Shown here piece by piece: positions 35,722 through 47,215 of a DNA stretch of 64,000 bases. Position numbers and translations under genes: made by a program. The stretch is from Linanthus parryae (lineage: Eukaryota; Streptophyta; Magnoliopsida; Ericales; Polemoniaceae). How positions within the stretch are numbered: position 1 is the first letter of the stretch; each line of letters begins with the position of its first letter. Below the pieces are notes generated by a model. It was not told the origin of the DNA and made no database searches. It saw only the letters and a list, made by a program, of their open reading frames with translations. The stretch is taken from the NCBI GenBank assembly GCA_023055425.1, contig JALGPY010000012.1, positions 11,839,922-11,903,921 on the forward strand, given 5' to 3'.

Positions 35722-36053
35722 TGTTAGGTTTTGGTGATTCAAATACCTAGAATAAAAATTGACTAGGTATAAGGTGGCTAAAGATTATTTCCTTGTCCGT
35801 TTTGGAATTGTTTCCTTATTCGTTTTTGGTAACGATTAAGCGTGCTTTGGGCACAATTCAGTAGTTTAGACCTATATATGAGTGTGGATCGTGGATATTG
35901 ACAAGTGTGGTGTATCGTTGATTGTAATTGGCTCTTTCATTGGTTGTTTTGGCAGTGGACGTAACAAGTCCCAAAATTAATGAACCACGTTAAATCGTTG
36001 TGTGTTGTTCATCACCTTGTTCTTCGTCTCATCACTCTTCTTGATTCCTAACA
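35722..36053 (+). mobile_element. Orphan copia-type LTR with adjacent primer site
   Basis: It starts TGTTAGG and ends CCTAACA (inverted terminal words), 332 bp, and is followed two bases later by TGGTATCTCGCATCC, a variant of the initiator-tRNA primer site. It therefore reads as the 5' LTR of a small copia or TRIM-like element. TATA-like CTATATATGAG lies at about 35872-35882. No matching 3' LTR was found to the right before the next element, so the element is truncated or decayed. Confidence 0.65.
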
Positions 36054-38120
36054 AGTGGTATCTCGCATCCGCATTCGTTTCTAACAATAAGTTTGTAGAA
36101 ATTTTTTTGGTAGAAGAATCGGTCTTATAATATCAATTAAAGATTCCAGTTTTTTAGATTGAGTTTAAACTAATGGACTTCGCGATTTTTTTTGTGAATA
36201 AAATGGAGGATATTTATTATAATGAAGTTTGGCTTGAAGCTACGAGCCCAATTTGGCTCCTCCTCCAACCAGACCTGGATGCATGAAGAAATTAATGAAA
36301 ATATCAATCAAACTCAGAAAACTAGTTGCGGACTGCACACATAATCAAGTGCAGAATCTGGGGGAAGGGCAAATCGCACATTAGTTTGACAAAAGACAAC
36401 ACAATCGAAAGATAGCTCTTGACTTTTTTCATTAGCACGGCCCTGATTTTGGCAAATTCGACTATTAAAGGGTCGAAATTGTCAAATTTGTCATTTTTAG
36501 TAATAATCTTAATAAGGAGTTATTTTCTAAATTCGATTTGGGGGCAATCTTTGCCCAGTTTTGGTAAAATTTAGTTTTACCAAAAATGACTTAATTTTTG
36601 TAGCGGTGTGTATGTGTTCCTTTAATTCCCCACCGCAGGTGTATGACATGTTGGTAGGGGTAATGCAATGGATTCACAACCGCTCTCTCATGCAGACAAT
36701 AGAAGTTGGTAGTTAACTGGAGACCCAACTTTTGTTGTAAAATATATTTTGTTCGAATTGATGTCCAGTTTAGAACCGATCACAAAAGTAATTAACCATT
36801 ATAGTAATAAATCAGTGGTTGGATGTTTTTTTCCACTTGTTTCTTGACACCACTCCTAGTACGAATGGATACAATCCTCAAAGGCACCTCTCCGTCTCTG
36901 ACTTCTCTGAAAATCGAGGGTGTTACCCCATCGGTTTCAGACGATGGTTCATTTAAGTTCTATAATAATCTTATCTCTCAGATTTGCTTGTACTTCTCCA
37001 ATTCTCTAATCGACATTTGTTGGAAATTCACGTCCCTTAGTTGATTGTGATTTAGATGTGTACAAGAGCATCAATTAAATCACGATATAAACCTTTCCAA
37101 ACCTAACTTCGTCTATCGAATTCAACCCAATTCAACCCACAATCACAACTCAAATTTCAATTCAACAAATTTCAATCTAAAAGTTAAAGCCTTACTTATT
37201 TTCAACTTGTGCGTTCTCCGGATTAAATCCATGTTCTTGACCAATTGTTTCTCCGCATTCATCCATGGTTGTGATTGCTGTGGTGGAGGCTGCGCCGCCA
37301 TAGGTCGTGCAGGTAGAGATGATGGTAGGGGGAGCTCGTGTTGGTCGTAGCTGCGGCAGCGATGGTTGTGGTGAAGACGAAGAAGAAGAGCAGAAGATGG
37401 GCGAAGAAAACTGATACGGGTCAACCATATGATCCGGGTCATCAATATAATTATTATCATTAATTAGAATTACTAAATTAATTATTAGTTAGTTTATTTA
37501 ATTAAGTTATTTACTTAATCAAGTCGAACCAGGATTTCTTGTCAACTGTCCCGTAAGAGTCTAGGTCAGGGTTAAGAGTCTATTTATACACTGCGAGTCT
37601 TATTTTGCAGATCATGAAATAAGAATTATTTTTTTTCAGTTTTTTTCAATTTAATTTCGTAATCCTAAACTAGTTTATTCAGAGACCGTAGCATTTTGAA
37701 TCGCTACGTGGGAGATCGAAGCTTCTCCAAACAACTTCACTATCGATACCGTTTTGTATCAAAAACTGCAAACTAGGAGGTTCACTGAACACCTTTTGTT
37801 TTGTTATAATTTTTTCAAGAACTTACATTTCACCACAGGTAAAGTTTTGAAATGAAAGTCACTGGGGACATTTATAATATAGTTTATGGATGTAAATAGG
37901 CAATTCCTATCCCTATTGTTCATTGATTGACATGGGCACTCCTAGTTTGGACGGATATTAACGGAAATCGGTTGCTCAAGAAAAAATACTAAACTACCCA
38001 CATATATTTACTCGACATTATGAGTTCACAATACAGCTATTTGTGGGAGTAGGTCAAAGACCAAATACCCTTATAATTTGTTTTTGTGCTTAGATTGAAG
38101 ACAGGTAGGTGGAGGCATTG
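36054..38120. other. Unassigned, probable decayed element internal sequence
   Basis: No gene was recognised. The left part follows the orphan LTR and may be its internal region. Open frames on the minus strand at 37143-37460 read Ser/Pro- or Gln-rich peptides without a domain. 37460-37680 is AT-rich. The right edge is the target site of the minus-strand copia (AAGAC at 38121-38125). Confidence 0.35.
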
Positions 38121-38125
38121 AAGAC

Positions 38126-38812
38126 TGTTAGATAAGTAATCTGCAGTATGTCAAATAAACCAAAACAAAACAGTGAGAACCTGTCACCGATTGAAGAACT
38201 GGATCAGAGAAGAGGATCGCGTTGACGAACGCTTTCCTTAAAGCAATTTTGCCCCCCAGTGCTATCGGTTTCTGTAGAACAAATTGCCTCCCAGGACTCC
38301 CCTTGCCGCAATCAGCTGGTGTAGCACGTACCCCTGATTGCCCGGACGAATCTGACTGCTAAGAACAGTTTGTTCGAGAAGGAGATCGAGATTGAGAGCG
38401 TGAGAGATTAGGACTGCTGTGTGTTGCTTGGATTGAGAAATCAGTTCTCAATTTATACTCACTGCGATGACTTTTCAGGTGGACAACGTACGCCTCCCCA
38501 GCTTTCATCTTCCGTACGTTATGTACGTGTCATCTAGGGCACATTAATTTCCAGGAGAAATAAAATTATGTGTAATAAAAATATAAACACCAAATTATAT
38601 ATGGGTCGACCCACGACCCAGACCCGCCTAAAGCAGTCCGCGCGTGTGTTTATTATTTTTATTCAACACAATTCTTCTCCAAAATTGCAGTCAAATTACA
38701 CGGACAATTTGCTCATTCACCTGAACAACATTGTACCGTAACGCCCTCAGTCACCGGGTAATCTCATGAGCTTAAATTGAGCTCAAAATCCAACTCACGA
38801 GATTATCCAACA
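38126..38812 (-). repeat. 3' LTR of the minus-strand copia
   Basis: On the minus strand it runs from TGTTGGATAATC to TATCTAACA. A TATAAAT box lies at 38451-38457 on the minus strand and recurs in the other LTR near 45248. Confidence 0.9.
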
Positions 38813-39341
38813 ATCCCCCACATGAATGACCAAATTGGACATTCAACAACCTCAGTCTCAAATAAACTGTCCTGAAGCTAATCGCATAAAGAAAGGTGGT
38901 CATAAACCTTGAACCTTCTCTTAGTGACACACTGCAGGATGTGCTGGCTCACTAGTGCGCCATAAGCCTTGAACTGCTTGCCAATGGTGCACACCAAGTC
39001 GGCAGTGCTCACGCAATTAGGACTTCGAGTCATTCCGTCCTCGTGAAAGTGCTCATTTGACCATTGAGACACGTTTCCCGGTTTCATGAGTGCTATAGAG
39101 AATTCAGCCTTTCAATTCTCATAGAGCCGGCCCCAGCTCCACTCATATAGGTGAACTCTATCGGTACCTTGCTATACCAGAGTTCATTAAGAGTTTATCT
39201 CATCCTCGATACAATGCAAGACATCACATTATCAAGCCAAAGGAAGGGCCAGGAAAGAAACTTTCCAATAATCGTGATGTATCCCTATCCGTACATAGGT
39301 AGGTTGTCCCTTTGAACCTAATTCTTGGGATCTCCAGTCAC
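38813..39341 (-). mobile_element. 3' spacer of the minus-strand copia
   Basis: Non-coding stretch between the end of pol (stop at 39342-39344) and the 3' LTR, ending in the polypurine tract CATGTGGGGGAT on the minus strand. A minus frame at 38878-39087 has no recognisable domain. Confidence 0.6.
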
Positions 39342-40472
39342 TTAGGTAGGGTTTGCCACTATGACAGACTTTTCAAGAGGCTTCAGACCCATTCCTTTCG
39401 ATAAAGTCCAGACTTGCTCTCTCGGTAGTCCTTTAGTCAGCGGATCCGCTAAGTTCTCCTTAGACTTTACATCGATCGATATTATACCGTTCGAGAGCAA
39501 CTGTCTAACAGTATTGTGTCTACGACGTATATGTCTAGACTTGCCATTATACATAGCATTTTGTGCACGTCCAATTGCAGATTGACTATCGCAATGTATG
39601 CAAATTGGAGGTACCGGTTTCGGCCACATAGGCAAGTCCTCCAGAAAGTGACGAAGCCATTCAGCTTCTTCACCTGCCTTGTCCAACGCAATGAACTCAG
39701 ATTCCATCGTAGACCTTGCTAAGCACGTTTGCTTTGTAGATTTCCACGACACTGCTGCTCCACCGAGCATGAACACATATCCACTTGTGGATTTCGAATC
39801 CTTCGTGTTAGAAATCCAGTTAGCATCCCTGTAGCCTTCTAATACCGCTGGGTAATTGGTATAGTGCAATCCAAGATTCTGAGAATATCTTAAATATTTC
39901 AGAACCCTCACTGCTGCTTTCCAGTGGTCTACACCAGGATTGCTCATAAACCGGCTTAGCTTGCTAACTGCCTGAGCAATATCTGGTCTTGTACAATTCG
40001 TAATGTACAATAGGCTACCAACTACTTGAGCATACTCAAGTTGGTTAATCCCTTCTCCAGTATTCTTGGTTAGATGCAGACTTACATCAACCGGAGTTTT
40101 CACAGGTTTGCCTTTATCTTTGTCAAACTTATTGAGAACTTTCTCAATATAATGTGATTGAGATAAAGCATAGCCTTCTCGTGTTTTAGAAATCTTAATT
40201 CCTAAAATCACATCAGCTAGACCCATGTCTTTCATGTCAAAGTTCTTGGTTAACATCTTCTTTGTACCGTCGATGACCTTCTTGTTGCTACCCAAAATAA
40301 GCAAGTCACCGACATGCAAACATACTACTACATAGCCTTCATGAGTGTTCTTAATGTAGACGCATTTGTCACACTCATTGATGTTGAAACCCCCTGACAT
40401 CATGGTTCTATCAAATTTCTCATGCCATTGTTTCGGAGCTTGTTTTAATCCATACAAGGATTTGACAAGTCA
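39342..40472 (-). pseudogene. Copia RT C-terminal half and RNase H, active site altered
   Basis: The frame continues after the TGA at 40470-40472 with [19 protein letters not shown]. The RT active-site segment reads [11 protein letters not shown] where copia RTs have YVDD: the Tyr is His and the first catalytic Asp is Gly (codon at 40308-40310). RNase H follows ([54 protein letters not shown]). The first catalytic Asp of YXDD is essential in all known RTs, so this copy could not supply RT even with an open frame. It ends at a stop 39342-39344. Confidence 0.9.
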
Positions 40473-41261
40473 ACAAACTTTGGCCTCTTTTCCTGGGATG
40501 ACAAACCCTTCGGGTTGTTCCATATAAATTTCTTCGTTCAATTCACCATTCAAGAACGCCGTCTTGACATCCATTTGGTGAATCTCGAGGTCAAACAAAG
40601 CCGCTATAGCTACTAACACTCGGATTGAGGTTATTCGAGTCACCGGCGAATAGGTATCGAAGAAATCGATCCCTTCATGTTGCCTGAATCCCTTAGCTAC
40701 CAGCCGAGCTTTGTACTTATCAATTGATCCATCAGCCTTCAACTTCCTCTTAAAAATCCACTTGCACCCAAGTGGTTTACAACCAGGAGGAAGATCCACC
40801 ACTTCCCAAGTGTGGTTTTGCATAATGGAATCAATTTCACTGTTAATTGCTTCCTTCCAATAAGGAGCTTCAGGACTAGAGACAGCTTGCTTATACGTCT
40901 TTGGTTCATCATCCATCACCAGTGTTATGAAATCAGGACCAAACGTTTTAGCAGTTCTAGCCCTTTTCCCTCGTCGAGGTTCATCCTCTATAGGAGTTTT
41001 CTCGGTTTCCGGGTCACGTACCCTTTTAGAAGGGTGCCCGGATTCCCTTTCCTTACATGGAAACACATCCTCAAAGAACGATGCAGTTCTAGCTTCAATT
41101 ATTGTGTTCTCATGTATGTCTGGAATATCTGATTTGTGAACCAAAAACCGATATGCGCTACTATCATGTGCATATCCAATGAACACACAATCCACCGTTT
41201 TTGGTCCTATGCGAACCTTTTTCGGAGGTGGTACTAACACCTTTGCCAGACACCCCCACAC
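40470..41261 (-). pseudogene. Copia integrase C-terminus and RT N-terminal half
   Basis: Starts within the integrase-RT linker (VWGCLAKVLVPPPKKVRIG) and continues through RT motifs KWIFKRKLKADGSIDKYKA, LVAKGFRQHEGIDFFDTYS and HQMDVKTAFLNGELNEEIYM. It ends at TGA 40470-40472, a codon that is Arg in related elements (consistent with C-to-T on the coding strand). Codons 41262-41371 upstream are open in the same frame and connect to the integrase before the frameshift at 41372-41378. Confidence 0.88.
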
Positions 41262-41337
41262 TAGAAAGAATTTATAAGTAGGCGGGTGGCCTTTCCATAA
41301 CTCATATGGAGTCTTATCAACTTTCTTTCGAGGAATT

Positions 41338-43293
41338 CTATTTAGAATATGGTTCGCAGATAAGATTGCTTCCCCCCCACATGTTCTGGGGCAACCCAGA
41401 ACTTAAGAGCATAGCATTCATCATTTCCTTCAACGTCCTATTCTTTCGCTCAGCAACACCGTTTTGTTGTGGCGAATAAGGTGCCGTTGTTTGGTGAATA
41501 ATTCCATTTTCAGAACACACTTGTTCAAATGGTGATTCATATTCACCACCCCTGTCACTCCGTAGTGACTTTATTTTCTTTCCAAGTTGATTTTCAACCT
41601 CTCTTTTATAGTTCACGAATGCACTTATGGCTTCATCCTTACTCTTTAAAAGATATACATAGCCATACCTAGTGCAATCATCTGTAAAAGTAACAAAGTA
41701 CTTATATCCCGATCTTGTTTGAACAAATTTCAAATCACAAAGATCTGAATGTATCAACTCAAGAGGAGTAGTACTTCTAGTGACATTGTGGAAAGGAAGT
41801 TTAGTTAATTTAGCTTCTACACACGCTTCACACTTATGATTTGAGTCTATTTTCGATTTAGGTAGATGACCAATTTGCATCAATTTCCGAATTGAATTGA
41901 AATTGACGTAGCCTAATCTACCATGCCAAATGCTAGAAGACTCAATCAAGTAAGCAGAAGTAGAAGATTTTTCATTAACAGTTGGAGGGTACACAGTTGC
42001 AACATTCATTTTAAACAACCCCCCACTAAGATATCCCCTACCAACATACACCCCACTTTTGCTCAAAGTAAACCTATCCGATTCAAAGACAAGTCTAAAC
42101 CCATTCTTTGTGAGAAGAGTTCCAGACACTAAGTTCTTGCGGATATCAGGTACATGAAGTGCATTGTTAAGGGTCAACAGACGTCCTGAAGTCAGCTTCA
42201 GCACAACCTTTCCCTTGCCACTAACTTTGGCAGTTGCGGAATTGCCCATGAAGATAATATCTCCATCCTTGGATTCCTCATATTCGGTGAACATCCGTTT
42301 GTCACAGCAGACATGGCGAGTAGCTCCGGTGTCAATCCACCACTCCCTCGGATTGCTACCAACGAGATTCACCTCGGAGACCACAGCCGAGAGGTTCATG
42401 TCTCCAACATCGTGGACCAAGTCGTCCACCTCAGACAAGTTAGCTTGATTCTTCTTTCCACCATTTACAGCCTTCCCTTTCTTGGGACAGTCCACTGAGC
42501 GGTGACCTTTAGCTTTGCAGTTATAGCATTTTCCTAGGAACTTCTTCCCAATTCCTCCCTTAGCCGACAGTTTCCCATCATGCTTCTTGGGTGCATTAGA
42601 ACTACCTCCTTTAGAGGTCTTCCGTCGATAAGAGATGTCCTCCACCACATGAGCCTTCGCTTTCCCATGGGACTCTTTATAGAGAGTGTTTTGATCCTTG
42701 AGAGTATCCTCCTTGATACGAATCCTATAGATTAGGGCATCAAGTGTCAGTGGTCTCTTCTTGTACAAGATGTGTTCCTTGAACCCATTCCAAGAAGCCG
42801 GCAACTTATCACGGACGCAAGCCACCTTGAATGACTCACTCATGGTCATACCCTCTTGATGCATCTCATGCAGTAAGACTTGCAGCTCGTGAACCTGCTC
42901 CATCACAGACCTAGTGTCCACCATTTGATAATGGAGGAACCTCATTGCGATGAACTGCTGGTGTCCACCATCCTCGACTCTGTACTTCTTGTCAAGAGCA
43001 TCCCACAGATCCTTGGCTGTCTCCATGTGAGCATAAACACTGTACAGTGCATCCTCCAAGCTGTTCATGATGAAGTTGCGGCACAAGTAGTCAGACTGCT
43101 TCCACGCATCTACAGCCGCAACTTGCTGAAAATCAGCACCCTCTGGTAACTCGGGCTTGGATTCTGTCAGGAACCTATCCAAGTACAGCGTGGTCAAGTA
43201 GAACTTCATCTTCTGCTGCCACAGCTTGAAGTCCTTGCCGACAAACTTCTCAGGTTTCTCAACGAAACCAGGACGCCCTTGACCAGATCCCAT
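41338..43293 (-). pseudogene. Copia gag, protease and integrase core
   Basis: Gag follows MGSGQGRPGFVEKPEKFVGKDF with the copia pattern RWQQKM-like (LWQQKMKFYLTTLYLDRFL). The CCHC knuckle is CYNCKAKGHRSVDC. Protease has WWIDTGATRHVC. GAG-pre-integrase has IWHGRLGYVNFNSIRKL. Integrase has HSDLCDL, FVTFTDDCTRYGYVYL, LRSDRGGEYESPF and PQQNGVAERKNRTLKEMM. The frame shifts at a run of seven C on the plus strand (41372-41378), one more than the reading frame needs, after which four-to-fifteen unrelated codons lead to a stop at 41338. Gag may begin further upstream at 43677 (next entry). Confidence 0.9.
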
Positions 43294-43341
43294 GATCGGA
43301 TTACCTACAAAAGGTGTGATGTGGTCACTGGCAGTATAGAC

Positions 43342-43677
43342 TTAACCAAATCCTGCTACTGTAGATTGAGCTCCAAGCCTGCTTGAGGTCAACAACCCAG
43401 GAGCAGGCGCCCGCATTCCAAGAGAACTTGGCGCAAATCCAAAGGCGGAGGAGACCCCGATGGATGATGGCAGACTCACACCAGAGAATCCTGATGAGTG
43501 ACTCGAAGTCAGCCCCTGAGAACCGCTTGACACACCAACAAATGATGTGCCAACTACAGTACTTGAGCCAATGGTTTGAGATCCACTCGAGGCAACAAAT
43601 GCCGGGATACTCTCAGCCAATGTGAAGCTAGCCTCTTGGGTGCCCGGAATCAAAGTAGTGTCAATTCCCGAAGACAT
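43342..43677 (-). pseudogene. Ser/Gly-rich N-terminal extension of gag, cut by a stop
   Basis: ATG 43677 opens a 111-codon frame rich in Ser, Gly and Thr (for example SGSQTIGSSTVVG) that ends at TAA 43342-43344. It is in the same frame as the gag at 43293, and codons between the stop and that ATG stay open. It therefore may be the original gag N-terminus, separated by a nonsense mutation, or an upstream ORF of the leader. Composition alone does not decide this. Confidence 0.5.
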
Positions 43678-44922
43678 CTCGAACTGTCACCGAAACAGAG
43701 GAGGAATAAGAAACGAGGAACGAATTTCTCGTAAACTAGATACAATACTAGCACATAAATATAAAATTGCAACTGAATAATGAGCTTTGCTCGAAAGTTG
43801 CAAAACGACTGTCCAAACTGTCTTCAGATTGCAGATTCCATGATTTATTTTTATTTTTATTTTTATTTTTATTTTTTTTAATTCAGAAACCTAGCATATA
43901 CAAGAATAGCTCCAAGGCATAATGGACAGCAGCAGCTAAATAAATAAATTGACATACAATTGCAGAGCAGCCGTAGGCACAAACCAACAACAGTTTACAA
44001 AACTGTCACCAATAGGAAAGAAGGAAACAAGTAATACAAATGTATTTAAACGTCTTACTCTACTGACCAAGATTCATAACTAAGTATAATCAACAGTTAA
44101 GTGGACTATACAAGACAAAGGGAAAAGAAACAAGTTGTAGCTACCTGATTTGATAGAAAGTTTAGCAAGAACACACTCTGGCTACTAGAAGAAAAGAGAC
44201 AAACTACACTTCAAATACCATGATAGTACAAACTGGTTTTGAAACTTCACAAGCATTAGAGCAAACTAAACTGAAGAAGTCTTTAGGCAGAATCTTAGAG
44301 CACTAGAACATAAAATAGTTTGATAGCAACTTGAAAGCATGAAGAAGAGAACGCCACGACTAGTCAGGCATGATCAGGCTTGAAATAATTAACCACAACA
44401 AACTGGTTAAACTTGAAACTTGAAACTAAAACTAATCAAATATTTAGTTCCACAGAGTGCAGAAAAAACATGAACTCTTAATTGATATGGGCAACATAAC
44501 AACAGAAATATGACAGAGAAATCGGAATCACATTCAGGTTGCGGTCTCGGCAAAATTAACATAAACACGAGTAACCAGAAAACAACACTTTTTTAGGAGA
44601 AATTTGCACAAGCCTGCAACATAATAGTCTACTGAATCAAAACAGTCCGATTCAGCAAAGGAAAACCTAACCTGACAGATGCAACATAGATAATATCATC
44701 AACACCGTCACACAGATTATTGTAACAATATACAGATTGAACAGGAAACAAGCCCAAAACTGGGCAGGTACTGAGAATAACACATGTGATCAACAGAAGC
44801 CACTTTAGGTTCCAATTTAACCCAAATATATAAACAGAAACTGAACGGAGCACAGGGTTCATATTATTCAAATCACAGGACTGCAGATTAAACTTCTAGA
44901 TATAAGAAAATTGCTTTAAGAC
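43678..44922 (-). mobile_element. Leader of the minus-strand copia, primer site not visible
   Basis: Non-coding 1.25 kb between the 5' LTR and the first possible gag ATG. It contains an (ATTTT)n tract at about 43848-43880. The bases next to the LTR (minus strand GTCTTAAAGC) do not match the tRNA-Met primer site used by most copia elements, and I found no convincing alternative. Confidence 0.6.
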
Positions 44923-45608
44923 TGTTAGATAAGTAATCTGCAGTATGTCAAATAAACCAAAACAAAACAGTGAGAACCTGTCACCGATTGAAGAACTGGA
45001 TCAGAGAAGAGGATCGCGTTGACGAACGCTTTCCTTAAAGCAATTTTGCCCCCCGGTGCTATCGGTTTCTGTAGAACAAATTGCCTCCCAGGACTCCCCT
45101 TGCCGCAATCAGCTGGTGTAGCACGTACCCCTGATTGCCCGGACGAATCTGACTGCTAAGAACAGTTTGTTCGAGAAGGAGATCGAGATTGAGAGCGTGA
45201 GAGATTAGGACTGCTGTGTGTTGCTTGGATTGAGAAATCAGTTCTCAATTTATACTCACTGCGATGACTTTTCAGGTGGACAACGTACGCCTCCCCAGCT
45301 TTCATCTTCCGTACGTTATGTACGTTTCATCTAGGGCACATTAATTTCCAAGAGAAATAAATTATGTGTAATAAAAATATAAACACCAAATTATATCTGG
45401 GTCGACCCACGACCCAGACCCGCCTAAAGCAGTCCGCGCGTGTGTTTATTATTTTTATTCAACACAATTCTTCTCCAAAATTGCAGTCAAATTACACGGA
45501 CAATTTGCTCATTCACCTGAACAACATTGTACCGTAACGCCCTCAGTCACCGGGTAATCTCATGAGCTTAAATTGAGCTCAAAATCCAACTCACGAGATT
45601 ATCCAACA
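44923..45608 (-). repeat. 5' LTR of the minus-strand copia
   Basis: 686 bp, one base shorter than the partner (AAATAAATTATG for AAATAAAATTATG near 45355). It is bordered by AAGAC on both sides: 44918-44922 inside the element and 45609-45613 outside. Confidence 0.9.
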
Positions 45609-45613
45609 AAGAC

Positions 45614-46570
45614 GTGGTTGGGAGGTGATAGAGCACAAACTTCTCCTTCATACAGTCGCTGAAAGAGAGGAAAAAATGCACGGGTTCGGTGAACACCGGA
45701 GTTTGAGCGCTAATAGGGACAATTTCGAATTCCGACCTATCATGGTTGTGGGTTAACGACGTCGTGGAGTGAATCTTGTGTAGCAATCGCATCGCAATCG
45801 CAAACGATCAACCGATCACATCACTTTCTTGTTATGTGTTTGAGTTAACGACAACATGTCTGCTTTCGAAAAAACACCGTAAGATCAACCAATCCAAGCT
45901 TTGTGAGCATGATTTTTTCATTTTGGGCGTATTTTTCAGTTATTTTGTTTTGAGATCTGTCAAGTTTTTTTTTATTTACATAATTCTCTATATTAGGGTT
46001 TACTTGAACTGATTTAGGGGTTCACACGCAACTCGATATGCTGATGGTTTGAATGGTCTAACTATGCATAAACATAGAGCACCCTTTGTTCATTTATCTG
46101 CATTTAAGGATCTAGTAAAAATGTAGTTGGACATTATTTTCTCTTACCTTGAAGGTGGTAGCAGTAGGCTTCACTGTTAAACATATATGTTACTTGTCAT
46201 TTATGAATGTTCATTTTAAGGAGTTGTTTAACTCTAATATTAGTTAAACCAGCTGTCAAACATGAAAGTTAATAATTGTTTAGTAGCGCTCACTATTAGG
46301 AGTTTTTAACACTAATGTTAGTTGTTTAGCACTAGTGTCAGTTTCTTAACATGATTTTTTCACTGTAAAACATGAAAAGTTACATGTTATTTATGAGTGT
46401 TCAGCGTTTACAGTTGTTTAACACTCATGTTAGTAGTTATTAACATGATTTTTAATTTTTAAATAATTTTATTCAATATTAGTATTCAACAACATATTAA
46501 AGTACATTACATTTGTTAAGTGTAGTTGTGTAAGGAGTTATTTAACACTCATGTCAGTTGTTGTTTAATA
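45614..46570. other. Unassigned stretch with diffuse ATGTTAGT-type repeats
   Basis: No gene was recognised. A minus frame near 45568-45792 crosses the LTR border and is not supported. From about 46180 to 46560 the words GTTGTTTAACACT, ATGTTAGT and TTAACATGATTTTT recur irregularly, suggesting decayed degenerate repeats. TA at 46569-46570 is the target duplication of the first MITE. Confidence 0.35.
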
Positions 46571-46825
46571 CCACTCTGTCTCAGCTCTTTCTTCCCAATT
46601 TGACTTTTGTCACTATCTGGGTCACTTTGACCCGGTAATTTGAATAGCAAATCGATGTAATTTTTTGATAGTTTTTTCATGGTGTTGTGAAGTAGAAGTT
46701 GCTCTATAATATGGTGAAAAAAATATCAAAAAATTATATTATTTTGCTATCCAAATCACCCGGTCAAAGTGACCCAGATACGAGTCAAAAAAGTCAGATA
46801 GGAAGAAAGAGCTGGAACGGAGTGG
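46571..46825. mobile_element. MITE copy 1, Stowaway/mariner-like
   Basis: 255 bp with terminal inverted repeats: left CCACTCTGTCTCAGCTCTTT, right reverse-complemented CCACTCCGTTCCAGCTCTTT. Further in, GGGTCACTTTGACC is also mirrored. Left flank is TA; the right flank is CA, probably a mutated TA. It is the same family as copy 2, 131 bp further on. Confidence 0.85.
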
Positions 46826-46955
46826 CATGAATGTTTTTGATCAATTTGACTAGTATCATTCTTGTTCTGTTTTTGTCGATGTTCTCAGCTTTTGTCTCTA
46901 TCATAAAGTTTGTTGCACCCAATACACTTATGTCTACCTGCGTGCCTGCTTTCTA

Positions 46956-47213
46956 CCACTTCGTCCCAGCTCTTTCTACCCAAACTGACTTATGTCACTA
47001 TTCACTTGGTCACTTTGACCCGTTGATTTGAATAGCAAAGCGATGCAATTTTTAGATAATTTTTTCATGGTGTTGTAGAGTACAAGTTTCTCCATAATAC
47101 GGTGAAAGAATTATCAAAAAATCGTATTATTTTGCTATCCAAATCACCCGGTCAAAGTGACCCAGATATGAGTCAAAAAGTCAATTTGGGTAGAAAGAGC
47201 TGGGACGGAGTGG
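46956..47213. mobile_element. MITE copy 2, Stowaway/mariner-like
   Basis: 258 bp, terminal inverted repeats CCACTTCGTCCCAGCTCTTT and, from the right, CCACTCCGTCCCAGCTCTTT. It is flanked by TA on both sides (46954-46955 and 47214-47215), as expected for the Tc1/mariner superfamily. The internal sequence is alignable with copy 1. Confidence 0.88.
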
Positions 47214-47215
47214 TA

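Larger units (their letters stand above)
38126..45608 (-). mobile_element. Ty1/copia element on the minus strand, flanked by AAGAC
   Basis: LTRs 38126-38812 (687 bp) and 44923-45608 (686 bp) start TGTTGGATAATCTCG and end CTTATCTAACA on the minus strand. I counted about five substitutions plus one indel between them. Outer flanks AAGAC at 38121-38125 and 45609-45613 match. The polypurine tract (reverse complement of ATCCCCCACATG, 38813-38824) precedes the 3' LTR. No TGGTATCAGAGC-type primer site is visible next to the 5' LTR, and a further AAGAC lies at 44918-44922. The coding region has at least three frame lesions and a mutated RT active site. Confidence 0.9.

Noticed and set aside
37143..37460. 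Minus-strand frames of about 100 codons
   Set aside because: No domain, and composition reflects a CCA/GCC-rich patch; may be decayed gag but this cannot be shown.
45568..45792. Minus-strand frame across the copia border
   Set aside because: It runs into the LTR; joining the flanks across the insertion leads to an early stop.
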